Assembly (NCBI RefSeq): GCF_014200755.1
Contig: NZ_JACHCM010000001.1
Coordinates: 62,001-126,000 of the forward strand
Direction: 5' to 3'
DNA: 64,000 nt
DNA from: Rhodanobacter sp. ANJX3
Lineage (GTDB): Bacteria > Pseudomonadota > Gammaproteobacteria > Xanthomonadales > Rhodanobacteraceae
Shown here: piece by piece, positions 55,231-63,666 of the stretch
How positions within the stretch are numbered: the first letter of the stretch is position 1
Layout: the number at the start of each line of letters is the position of its first letter
Program-made: the position numbers and the translations under genes
Notes under the pieces: generated by a model
What the model was told of the DNA's origin: nothing
What the model saw: the letters and a program-made list of their open reading frames with translations, nothing else
Database searches by the model: none

Positions 55231-56253
55231 ATGAATCAGAAAACTCTCAACATCGGCCTGGCAGGACTGGGTCGCTTGGGCCGTCGCTATGCGGAAAACC
55301 TGGCGCGTAACGTGCCGCGTGCGTGTCTGGCAGCCGTCTGCAGTCCGGTGCAGGAAGAAATCGATTGGGCGCGCGACGCGCTCGGTATCGAAAAAAGTTA
55401 CAGCGACTACGCGCAGATGCTGGCCGATCCCGCGCTCGACGCCGTGTTCCTGGTCACGCCGACCTCGCTGCACGCCAATCAGATCGAGCTGGCGCTCGAT
55501 GCCGGCAAGCACGTGTTCTGCGAAAAGCCGCTGTCGCTGGAACTGGAAGCCTGCCAGCGCACGGTGGCGCACGCGGCGCGCTATCCGCAGCTGCGTGCGA
55601 TGGTCGGTTTCGTCCGCCACTTCGATGCCAGCTATCGCGATGCCAAGGCGCAGATCGAGGCTGGCGCCATCGGCAAGCCTTTCATGGTGTATTCGCAGAC
55701 GGCCGACCTGCTCGATCCCAGCGGCGCCTTCGTCAAGTTCGCGCCGACCAGCGGCGGCCTGTTCCTCGACTGCAGCGTGCACGACGTCGATCTGGCGCGC
55801 TGGCTGTTGGGCCGTCCCAAGGCGATTCGCGCGTATGCCGCCGGCACGGTCGCGGTGTACGACGAGCTGAAGGCGCTGGGCGATATCGACAACGGCGTGG
55901 CCATCTGCGAATTCGAAAACGGCTGCGTGGCGATGTTCCACGCCTCGCGCACGCAGGCCCACGGCCACGACACCCACACCGACATTATCGGCACCGGCGG
56001 CAAGCTCAGCGTGGGCCGCAATCCGCGCATGGACCGCGTGGAAATTTCCGACGCCTACGGCGTTCGCGCGCTCTCCGCACCGAGCTTCTTCGAACGCTTT
56101 GGCGATGCGTTTCATGCGCAGTGCGTGCATTTCGTCGATGCCGTGCTGGACGACACGCCATTCGATCTCACCCTGGAAGATGCGGCCGAGGCGACGCGCA
56201 TTGCCATTGCGCTGCGGCAGTCGATGCAGACGCATCAACCGGTGGAGCTTTAA
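55231..56253 (+). CDS. Gfo/Idh oxidoreductase, probable inositol-isomer (scyllo-inositol) dehydrogenase
   Basis: 340 aa from ATG 55231; a start at 55210 is possible. Rossmann fold NIGLAGLGRLGRRYAENLA, VTPTSLHANQI, FCEKPLSLELEACQ with catalytic Lys, GFVRHFDASYRDA, GGLFLDCSVHDVDLARWLLG. Paralogous to IolG yet clearly distinct. In inositol clusters such second enzymes often oxidise scyllo- or chiro-inositol. Exact substrate unknown. Confidence 0.82.
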   Translation: MNQKTLNIGLAGLGRLGRRYAENLARNVPRACLAAVCSPVQEEIDWARDALGIEKSYSDYAQMLADPALDAVFLVTPTSLHANQIELALDAGKHVFCEKPLSLELEACQRTVAHAARYPQLRAMVGFVRHFDASYRDAKAQIEAGAIGKPFMVYSQTADLLDPSGAFVKFAPTSGGLFLDCSVHDVDLARWLLGRPKAIRAYAAGTVAVYDELKALGDIDNGVAICEFENGCVAMFHASRTQAHGHDTHTDIIGTGGKLSVGRNPRMDRVEISDAYGVRALSAPSFFERFGDAFHAQCVHFVDAVLDDTPFDLTLEDAAEATRIAIALRQSMQTHQPVEL

Positions 56254-56268
56254 CGACGTCGTTACCTC

Positions 56269-57123
56269 TCAGGTGATTTTCCGCACGCGCCGCGGCGGCG
56301 GAATCTCGCCGAGATTCGACAGCTGGATCAACACGCCGGCCAGGCTCTTCAAATCCTGTGCGTTGTGATGCGCAACGCGGCGCAGGTTGGCGGCCGAGCC
56401 GCCTTTCAAGTAGGTGAGCCAAGCGGCGGGGGCTTCGGCGCCAGGCAGATCGTCTTCGCGCACCACGCCGATCAGCTGCCGTTCGGCGGTGGCCAGCCGG
56501 CAGTTTTCCCACACGCCTTTCCAGCGTCGTCGTACCGGATGCAGCAGGTCGAGATGGGCGAGCCCGTGCAAGGGATTGGCCAGCCGCGCCAGCCGATAGC
56601 GCGTCGCCAGCAGCGGGGCGTCGTAGCATTTGCCGTTGTAGCTCACGAGCACGGTGTCGTCGCTGAGCCAGCCGGCGAAGGTGCGCAGCATGGCCGTCTC
56701 CGCCGCCATGCTGGTGATGGTGAGCTGGCGGATGCGAAAGCGACCGTCGATCCAGTCGGCTGCGCCGATCATGAAGGCGCGCGTGCCGGTGCCGCCGGCG
56801 AGCCCGGTGGTTTCGGTGTCGAAATGCAGCAGCCTGTCGTGATGCATCGGTTCCATCCGCGCGAATGCGGCATCGATAAGCGCCGGCGGCTGCAGCCAGT
56901 CCATCCGCGCCTCGGTGTAGCGCAGGCCCGGCGCGATCTCGTCGCCGGCCACGTCGCGATCGCGCGAGGCCAGTCGTGCTGGCCCCTGCTGTTTTATCTG
57001 CGCATGGCGAAGCAGCAGGTTGCGCACGTTGGCGGGCATTGCCGGCCTTGCTGCCACGGGTGACGCCGTTACCTGGCCACTCTGCGCGCGCAGCTGGCGC
57101 AGTTTGCCTGCGAGTGCGCTCAT
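56269..57123 (-). CDS. MrfB/YprB-like DEDD exonuclease (RNase H-like fold)
   Basis: 284 aa. After an 80-residue N-terminal part comes the exonuclease domain: LLHFDTETTGLAGGTGTRAF (Exo I Asp/Glu), SYNGKCYDAPLLATRYR (Exo II Asp), HLDLLHPVRRRW, and HHNAQDLKSLAGVL (Exo III His/Asp). In Bacillus subtilis the homologous YprB (MrfB, about 413 aa) lies next to helicase YprA (MrfA), and both repair mitomycin C damage. Here the C-terminal TPR part of YprB is lacking. ATG overlaps the stop of the helicase gene. Confidence 0.85.
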   Translation of the reverse strand: MSALAGKLRQLRAQSGQVTASPVAARPAMPANVRNLLLRHAQIKQQGPARLASRDRDVAGDEIAPGLRYTEARMDWLQPPALIDAAFARMEPMHHDRLLHFDTETTGLAGGTGTRAFMIGAADWIDGRFRIRQLTITSMAAETAMLRTFAGWLSDDTVLVSYNGKCYDAPLLATRYRLARLANPLHGLAHLDLLHPVRRRWKGVWENCRLATAERQLIGVVREDDLPGAEAPAAWLTYLKGGSAANLRRVAHHNAQDLKSLAGVLIQLSNLGEIPPPRRVRKIT

Positions 57124-59531
57124 AGCGCGACCAGCAGCGCCAGCACGCGCAGCGCCAGCGCTTTCGGCGTGGTCGCGGTCTCTTCATCGGCGGCCAGCAC
57201 CGGCCCGACGCAGCCCGGACAGCCCGCGCGGCAGTCGCAGCGTTCGATCAGCGTGACCGACTGCGCGATCAGATCCTCGCGACGATCGAACAGCGGCTCG
57301 CTCTGGCCGATGCCGCCCGGGAACGCGTCGTAGAGATATACCGTCGGCGTAAACGGCGCATCGGCCGCCAGCGTCGTTGGCTGGCCGTCGACGCCGCGTA
57401 GCTGGCCACGACCGTTGATATCGGCGCTGACAAACCACGCACCGTCGCCGCTGCCGACGGACTTCTGCAGATCGCGCGCTTCGGCCATCACCGCCACCGT
57501 GGCTACGATATGCAGGGCGTACGCGGCGCCGAGAAAGCCATCCAGTGCCTGCTGGCGATCCTCGAACGCTGCACCCAGCACGTCCTGCGCCAGCTGCCAC
57601 CACACCGCCGTGGTGTGCAGCTCCTGGTCGAGCAGGTTGACCGAGCCGTAGCCGATGTTTTCGTGCGAGTAGAAGCGGATCTTCTTGTAGCCCGGCACGC
57701 GGCGCACCACGTGCACCTCGCCGTGGTGCGCCTGCCCGCAGCCCGCGTGCGAGGTGTCGAAACAGTCGAGTACCTTGAGCTTGGTGTAGTCGATCGCGTC
57801 GGTGTAATAGTCGACATGCGTACGCGTGACATAGGCCTTGCGGCCGTCCCAGTCCAGCCGTTCGACCTGATACGGCACCGACTGGATCATATGAATCGCG
57901 CCTTCGTACAAGGTCACCGGCACGGCGCTGAAATCCACCTCGGCAATAATCGTCTGGCGGCCGTTGGTGCGGTCGACCACGACGAAATTGCCGTCGGCGA
58001 CGGAGCGCAGCGATACCGCAATCGCCGGGTAGCTGTCGGCAATCCATTCCCAGCGATCGCCTTCGCGATGCAGCACGCCTTCTTCGGCCAGCACGTCCAG
58101 CCACGGTGCGGCCACTTCGGTGCCGAACATCTCCTCGCCGATGAAGGGCAGTTCGAACGCCGCACAGCGGATGTGGTCGAGCAGGATCAGCGGCTGATCG
58201 GACTGAATGCGCGCGTGCTCCGGCGACGCGCCCTGAAAAAACTCCGGGTGCCGCACCAGGTATTGATCGAGCGGATCACTGCTGGCCACCAGCACGCCCA
58301 AGGCCGACTGCTGGCGCCGGCCAGCGCGGCCGAAACGCTGCCAGGTCGACGCCACCGATCCCGGATAGCCGTTGAGCACCACCACGTCCAGGCTGCCGAT
58401 ATCCACGCCCAGCTCCAGCGCGGAGGTGCTGACGATGCCGTCGATCGAGCCGGCGCGCATCTCGCGTTCGGCGGCGCGGCGCTCCTTCGGCAGATAGCCG
58501 CCGCGATAGGCGCGGATGCGCGCGGGCTTGCGTGGATCGTTGTCGAATACGTCCTTCAGGTACTTGGTCAGCACTTCGACCATCGTGCGCGACTGTGCGA
58601 ACACCAGTGTCTTCATGCCGGACTTGATCGCCAGCCGCGCGATGCGGTTGGTTTGCGAGCGCGCCGAGGCGCGCAGGCCCAGGTCGGGATTCACCACCGG
58701 CGGATTCCACAGCAGCACGTGCTTGTCGCCAGTCGGCGCGCCGCTTTCGGTGATCGCGGTGACGACGTCCTCGATCAGCGCCTCGGCGTGCTCCTTCGGA
58801 TTGCCGATGGTCGCCGAGCACAGAATGAACTGCGGACGCACGCCGTAGAACGCGCACACGCGCTTCAGCCGGCGGATCACGTTGGCCACGTGCGAGCCGA
58901 ACACGCCGCGGTAGGTATGCACCTCGTCGATCACCACATAGCGCAGGTTTTCGAAGAATTGCGCCCACTTCGTGTGGTGCGGCAGGATCGCCTGGTGCAG
59001 CATGTCCGGATTGCTGACCACGATATCGCCGTGCAGCCGAATTGCCTGCCGCGCGTCGCCGGGCGTATCGCCATCGAAGGTGAATGCCTTGACGCCAAGC
59101 TCGCCGGCCTGGTTCAACTCCAGCAGCTCGGCGACCTGGTCCTGCGCCAGCGCCTTGGTCGGAAACAGGTACAGCGCCTTGGCGTGTTGGGTCATGGCGG
59201 CGGTGATGACGGGCAGGGTGTAGCAAAGAGATTTGCCCGATGCGGTCGGCGTCACCACGGCCACGTGATCGCCCGCCTGCGCCGCTGCCCACGCCTGCGC
59301 CTGATGGCTGTAGAGCCGATCGATGCCGCGCGATCGCAGCGCCTCGGCCAGCGCCACGGGCAGATCGTCCGGCAGCGGCGCGTAGGAGCCCTCGCAACCG
59401 GGCACGACGAACGCGCCGGTGATTCTCGCCGCATAGCGTTTGGTCAGCCGCTGCGCCAGCGTGCGCCCGTCGCTGGGACCTCGGAGCACAAGTGAGTCGG
59501 CGGCATGGTAACGATCGAGCTGGGCGTTCAT
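57120..59531 (-). CDS. MrfA/YprA-like DEAH-box superfamily 2 helicase with DUF1998 domain
   Basis: 803 aa from ATG 59531; a TTG two codons earlier is less likely. Helicase motifs: Q-like SHQAQAWAAAQAG, Walker A VVTPTASGKSLCY, motif Ia LFPTKALAQDQ, DEVH in YVVIDEVHTYRG, motif III LCSATIGNPKEHAE, motif V STSALELGVDIGSLD and motif VI QRFGRAGRRQQ. The C-terminal DUF1998 region carries a zinc-type set CDCRAGCPGCVGP near 760. Paired with the exonuclease gene by ATGA overlap, as MrfA and MrfB function together. A 3'-5' DNA-repair helicase is the likely role. Confidence 0.9.
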   Translation of the reverse strand: MNAQLDRYHAADSLVLRGPSDGRTLAQRLTKRYAARITGAFVVPGCEGSYAPLPDDLPVALAEALRSRGIDRLYSHQAQAWAAAQAGDHVAVVTPTASGKSLCYTLPVITAAMTQHAKALYLFPTKALAQDQVAELLELNQAGELGVKAFTFDGDTPGDARQAIRLHGDIVVSNPDMLHQAILPHHTKWAQFFENLRYVVIDEVHTYRGVFGSHVANVIRRLKRVCAFYGVRPQFILCSATIGNPKEHAEALIEDVVTAITESGAPTGDKHVLLWNPPVVNPDLGLRASARSQTNRIARLAIKSGMKTLVFAQSRTMVEVLTKYLKDVFDNDPRKPARIRAYRGGYLPKERRAAEREMRAGSIDGIVSTSALELGVDIGSLDVVVLNGYPGSVASTWQRFGRAGRRQQSALGVLVASSDPLDQYLVRHPEFFQGASPEHARIQSDQPLILLDHIRCAAFELPFIGEEMFGTEVAAPWLDVLAEEGVLHREGDRWEWIADSYPAIAVSLRSVADGNFVVVDRTNGRQTIIAEVDFSAVPVTLYEGAIHMIQSVPYQVERLDWDGRKAYVTRTHVDYYTDAIDYTKLKVLDCFDTSHAGCGQAHHGEVHVVRRVPGYKKIRFYSHENIGYGSVNLLDQELHTTAVWWQLAQDVLGAAFEDRQQALDGFLGAAYALHIVATVAVMAEARDLQKSVGSGDGAWFVSADINGRGQLRGVDGQPTTLAADAPFTPTVYLYDAFPGGIGQSEPLFDRREDLIAQSVTLIERCDCRAGCPGCVGPVLAADEETATTPKALALRVLALLVAL

Positions 59532-59668
59532 GGGCAAGTCCTGGCGGCGTGCCTCATTGAACGGATACGTCGTCTCACAGCGTGAGATAGTTGCCGGGGT
59601 CGGCGGTCATTCGCGGCGGCGATCGGCGCCGCGCTGTGATCGCGTCCAGCCGCTGTTCTGCGTCCGCG

Positions 59669-60445
59669 TCACTGGTCGTAGCCCGGGTTGCACCGATCCA
59701 GCTTGCGCAGCAGGCCCGGCCAGACCAGGGCGCCACCAAGGCCACGGGTCACCTGGGCCGCCTGCGACTGGATGCCGGCGAGAATCGGCGCCGCGATGGA
59801 AATCAGCTCGCGATGGCCACTCAAGGCCTTCACCTGGATGGCGCACGCCGTTTCAAAGATGTACATCGCCAGAAAAGCGTCGGCCACAGTGGCGCTCGCG
59901 GTAAGCAGGCCGTGGTTTCGCAGCATCAGAAAAACGCGGTTGCCCAGATCGGCGACCAGACGCGGCTTTTCTTCGGCGTTCAGCGCCACGCCTTCGTAGC
60001 CGTGGTAGCCCAGCGATGCAAGGACGAACAGCGACTGCTGGGAGATCGGCAGCAGACCGTCTTTCTGTGCCGACACGGCAATGCCGTTGAGCGAATGGAT
60101 ATGCATGACGCACTGCGCATCCTCGCGCGCAGCATGAACGGCGCTGTGGATCGTGAAGCCGGCCGGGTTGATCTCATACGGCGATTCGGAAACCTTGTTG
60201 CCGGCCAGGTCGATCTTCACCAGCGACGACGCGGTGATCTCGTCGAACAACATGCCGTAGGGATTGATCAGAAAGTAGTGCTCCGGCCCGGGCACGCGCA
60301 CGGTCAGGTGCGTAAAAATCAGGTCGTCCCATCCGTGCAGGGCGACGAGCCGGTAAGCGGCGGCCAAGTCGACGCGCAGCCGCCACTCCTGTGCCGATAC
60401 GTCGATCTTCGCACTGGGTGTGTTTTGTGGCGGCAATGCAGACAT
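59669..60445 (-). CDS. Class II aldolase/adducin family protein
   Basis: 258 aa. Metal-binding His set in CVMHIHSLNGIAVS and LMLRNHGLLTASA, plus LIFTHLTVRVPGPEHYFLINPYG (abridged), as in fuculose-phosphate aldolase relatives and adducin heads. The usual catalytic Glu region is not obvious, so activity may be aldolase, epimerase or decarboxylase. Stands alone on the minus strand, diverging from the SDR gene. Function not assigned. Confidence 0.85.
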   Translation of the reverse strand: MSALPPQNTPSAKIDVSAQEWRLRVDLAAAYRLVALHGWDDLIFTHLTVRVPGPEHYFLINPYGMLFDEITASSLVKIDLAGNKVSESPYEINPAGFTIHSAVHAAREDAQCVMHIHSLNGIAVSAQKDGLLPISQQSLFVLASLGYHGYEGVALNAEEKPRLVADLGNRVFLMLRNHGLLTASATVADAFLAMYIFETACAIQVKALSGHRELISIAAPILAGIQSQAAQVTRGLGGALVWPGLLRKLDRCNPGYDQ

Positions 60446-60584
60446 GACGTTTCCCTATTCGATTTCGACCGTTCGCATACTAGACCCGCGGTAATCGCCT
60501 GCGACGGGCTTGCCGCGTTTTGGCCGAAACGGTTCCTTCGCAAAGGCCTATGCTCGGCATGGCGAAAAAGCGGAAGGGGAATGC

Positions 60585-61403
60585 ATGCAGTCCAGGGTTC
60601 GAAAGGTGGTGCTCATTACGGGCGCCGGCAGCGGCATCGGCGCGGCCACCGCACGCAGGCTCGCCGATGAGGGGCACCAGATCGTTCTTGCCGACATCGA
60701 CGCTGAGCGCGTGCGAAACGTGGCGGCGGACGTCGGTCATGAGGCGCTGGCCGTCCCACTGGATATTCGCTCGGTCGAGCAATGGAACACCACGCTCGAC
60801 TTGGTGTGGTCCCGCTTTGGCCGTCTGGATGTGCTGATCAACAATGCCGGCATCATCCATACCGGGTATGTCCGCGACGTTTCCATCGACGAGCATCGCC
60901 GCACGCTGGAGGTGAATTATCTGGGCCCATTGATCGGCATGAAGCAGACGTTGCCGCGCTTTCAGGCTCAGGGCAGCGGGCACTTTGTCACGGTGTGCAG
61001 CATGACCGCTTTTCTGCCGATGCCGGGGATGGCCAGCTACGCCGGTACCAAGCATGCGCTGCGCGCGTTCCATCACACGCTGGCGCTGGAGGAGCGCAAG
61101 GGGCCGCTGAAGTTTTCCATCGTTCATCCGCCCTCGACCGAGACGGGCATGCTCGAGCAGGAATTGAGCGACGACTCCACCGCACTGGCTTTTTCCGAAA
61201 AATCGGTGAGCGCGGATTTCGTCGCGTCGAAGATCATGCGGGTTGTACACGATCAGCCGAGCGAAGTCGTGATGCCCGCCGGCTTCGGGCAGTTCCTGCG
61301 TCTGTTCGGTGCCACCACCGGCATCATGCGGCTGATGGTCGACCACGCCGAAGCGAAGGGGCGACGCGTGCAGGCCGCGCTGAGGAAAAATCGTCATGGC
61401 TAA
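60585..61403 (+). CDS. Short-chain dehydrogenase/reductase (SDR)
   Basis: 272 aa from ATG 60585, preceded by gaagggga. Classical SDR: TGAGSGIGAATA at 12-23 for NAD(P), LADIDAERV (Asp at the end of beta2 suggests NAD preference), INNAGI, catalytic Ser in VCSMTAF and SYAGTKHALRAF with Tyr-x-x-x-Lys. Its stop overlaps the start of the next gene by 8 nt. Substrate unknown. Confidence 0.88.
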   Translation: MQSRVRKVVLITGAGSGIGAATARRLADEGHQIVLADIDAERVRNVAADVGHEALAVPLDIRSVEQWNTTLDLVWSRFGRLDVLINNAGIIHTGYVRDVSIDEHRRTLEVNYLGPLIGMKQTLPRFQAQGSGHFVTVCSMTAFLPMPGMASYAGTKHALRAFHHTLALEERKGPLKFSIVHPPSTETGMLEQELSDDSTALAFSEKSVSADFVASKIMRVVHDQPSEVVMPAGFGQFLRLFGATTGIMRLMVDHAEAKGRRVQAALRKNRHG

Positions 61404-62427
61404 GGGACAGCCGGTGAGGCCGGTTGCGTGGCATTGTCCGCCAGCGCCGTCGCTCGACCGGGGACCGTATGCGATCAACCGGCGGCTGCAGCGGCTGCAG
61501 CGCTTTTATCCGATCGAGGGCAGCGGCCCGGAGGGCGTGGCGGTAGATGGCGTCGGGCGGATCGTGGTCGGTTATGGGGACGGTCGGGTGGTTCGCTCGC
61601 GTCTGCGCGACGATACATTTGAAACGCTGGCCAATACGCGCGGGCGTCCGCTCGGCATGGCACCGCGGGACGACGGCACGGTCTTCGTGGCCGACGCGCT
61701 ACGCGGGCTGCTGCGTATCGACCCCGACGGTTCGATAGACGTACTCAGCACGCAGGCCGAGGGCTTGCCGTACCGCTTTACCAACGACCTCGCTGTGGAC
61801 GCCGCCGGCGCGCATGTGTATTTCACCGACTCGTCCAGCAAGTGGGGTGTCGGATACGATACGGTCGACATCATCGAACACGGCGGTCATGGCCGCCTGC
61901 TTCACTACAACTGCGCCACAGGCACAACCAGCGTGCTGATGAAGGGGCTGCAGTTCGCCAACGGCGTGGCACTCGGCCCGGACGATGCGTATGTGCTCGT
62001 GGCAGAGAGCGGGCAGTACCGCGTGCAGCGCTACTGGCTGAAAGGCCCCAAGGCCGGAACGGCCGACGTGTTTGTCGACAATCTGCCCGGCTTTCCGGAC
62101 AACATCAGCTTCAACGGCCGCGATCGTTTCTGGCTGGCCATCGCCGCGCCGCGCAATTCGCTGCTTGATTCGCTATCGCAGCGACCGTTGATTCGTAGAA
62201 TCATCGCCAACTTGCCGGCCGCGATTCAGCCCAAACCCGCACGCCACGGGATCGTGCTGGCGTTCGGCCTGGAGGGCAAGCTGGTGGCCAACGTGCAGCA
62301 TCGCGGCCAGAGTGCCTTCTGGAAAATCACCAGCGCGTGCGAGGTAGGCGAATGGCTGGTCTGTGGCTCGGTCGACGAGAACGCGCTGGCACGCATGCCG
62401 TTGCACGATGTCTTTGCCGAGGATTGA
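61396..62427 (+). CDS. Strictosidine-synthase-like / SMP-30-like beta-propeller protein
   Basis: 343 aa. Six-bladed propeller repeats GPEGVAVDGVGRIVVGYGDGRVV (abridged), GRPLGMAPRDDGTVFVADALRGLLRID (abridged), RFTNDLAVDAAGAHVYFTDSS, GRLLHYNCATG, FANGVALGPDDAYVLVAESGQYRVQRYWL (abridged), PGFPDNISFNGRDRFWLA. This pattern is nearest to the strictosidine synthase/APMAP group; bacterial members are probably lactonases or esterases. No signal peptide. Between the SDR and MFS genes, so part of a small metabolic unit. It could supply a lactonase, but the arabinose genes are 48 kb away. Confidence 0.82.
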   Translation: MAKGQPVRPVAWHCPPAPSLDRGPYAINRRLQRLQRFYPIEGSGPEGVAVDGVGRIVVGYGDGRVVRSRLRDDTFETLANTRGRPLGMAPRDDGTVFVADALRGLLRIDPDGSIDVLSTQAEGLPYRFTNDLAVDAAGAHVYFTDSSSKWGVGYDTVDIIEHGGHGRLLHYNCATGTTSVLMKGLQFANGVALGPDDAYVLVAESGQYRVQRYWLKGPKAGTADVFVDNLPGFPDNISFNGRDRFWLAIAAPRNSLLDSLSQRPLIRRIIANLPAAIQPKPARHGIVLAFGLEGKLVANVQHRGQSAFWKITSACEVGEWLVCGSVDENALARMPLHDVFAED

Positions 62428-62431
62428 TCCG

Positions 62432-63625
62432 ATGTCGATAGCGACGAAGGTTCCCGCCGCGGTGGGTTCGCACAACGCCTGGTCGGTGATCGGCGCCTAC
62501 GCGCTGGCGGCGTCGGCGGCGATGAGTCTGCAACTTGTCTTTGCGCCGGTCACGACGACCGCGGCCGCGCATTACGGAACCTCGGTGGAAGCCATCGGCT
62601 GGCTCAGTGAAGTGTTTCCGCTGATGTATGTGCTGTTCGCGATACCCGCCGGATTTCTGCTTGATCGCCGCTTTCGATCGGGGCTGCTGCTGGGCGCCGC
62701 GCTGATCGCGGGCGGAGCCGCGCTGCGGATGGTCGACGACACGTACGCCTGGGCACTGGCCGGCCAGCTGATCTGCGCGATCGGGCAGCCGCTGATTCTC
62801 AACGGCGTCACCCTGGTGGCCAGCGACTATCTGGAAGAGCGTCGCCGCCCGCTCGGGCTGGCTCTGGCGATGGCCAGCATCTACGTCGGCCAGCTGGCGG
62901 CGATCATGATGGGCGCGATGCTTTCCGAGCCGACGCAAACATCGCTGCTGGTTCGCTACAGCACGCTGTATGCGGTGATTGCCGCGGTGGCGCTGGCGGC
63001 AAGCCTGCGCAAGCCCGGCGCGTTCCGTTCGACCGAGCAGTCGCTGCCGGCGTGGGCTTCGCTCACATCGCTGTGGGCGGACGGTTTCATACGCACGATC
63101 ACCCTGCTGTCGTTTATCGGCATCGGCGTTTTCACCGCTCTGCTGACCTGGCTTGAGGCCATTCTCGAACCGGCTGGCGTGAGCCCTGCCGCGGCCGGAT
63201 TCATGCTCATCGGACTGATCGTGGCGGGCATCGTCGGCGTGTCGTTTTTACCGGCACTGGCGTCCCGAAAAAAGCGCGAGTTTCAGCTGCTGCTGCTGTC
63301 CGGTGCGGTCGGGGTGATCGCCATGCTGGCGCTCGTCGTGGCGCCAGGCACTTTGGTCGGGCTCATCGCGATGCCGACCTATGGCCTGTTTCTGCTGGCG
63401 GGAATGCCGGTGATTCTGGATCTGACCGAGCGCCGCGCCGGTCCTCGCGTAGGCACCGCCACCGCCCTGGTGTGGATGGCGGGCAATGCCGGCAGCCTGA
63501 TCATCGCGATGGGCGTGCAGGCATTGATCGGTCGTCCAGCATATGCGCTGATGCTGATGATCGCGTTCTCCGCCGCGACGATTCCGCTGACGTGGCGCCT
63601 ACGCCGTCAGTCGCTGGTGATGTGA
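62432..63625 (+). CDS. Major facilitator superfamily transporter
   Basis: 397 aa from ATG 62432, 4 nt after the preceding stop. Twelve predicted membrane helices. MFS loop signature PAGFLLDRRFRSG between helices 2 and 3. The layout and stretches such as GQPLILNGVTLVASDYLEERRRPLG recall FLVCR-like/CynX-like members. Likely carries the substrate or product of the SDR and propeller enzymes. Substrate unknown. Confidence 0.88.
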   Translation: MSIATKVPAAVGSHNAWSVIGAYALAASAAMSLQLVFAPVTTTAAAHYGTSVEAIGWLSEVFPLMYVLFAIPAGFLLDRRFRSGLLLGAALIAGGAALRMVDDTYAWALAGQLICAIGQPLILNGVTLVASDYLEERRRPLGLALAMASIYVGQLAAIMMGAMLSEPTQTSLLVRYSTLYAVIAAVALAASLRKPGAFRSTEQSLPAWASLTSLWADGFIRTITLLSFIGIGVFTALLTWLEAILEPAGVSPAAAGFMLIGLIVAGIVGVSFLPALASRKKREFQLLLLSGAVGVIAMLALVVAPGTLVGLIAMPTYGLFLLAGMPVILDLTERRAGPRVGTATALVWMAGNAGSLIIAMGVQALIGRPAYALMLMIAFSAATIPLTWRLRRQSLVM

Positions 63626-63666
63626 CGGGCGACGATTCGGCAAACGAGATGCTTCGGTGATGGCGA

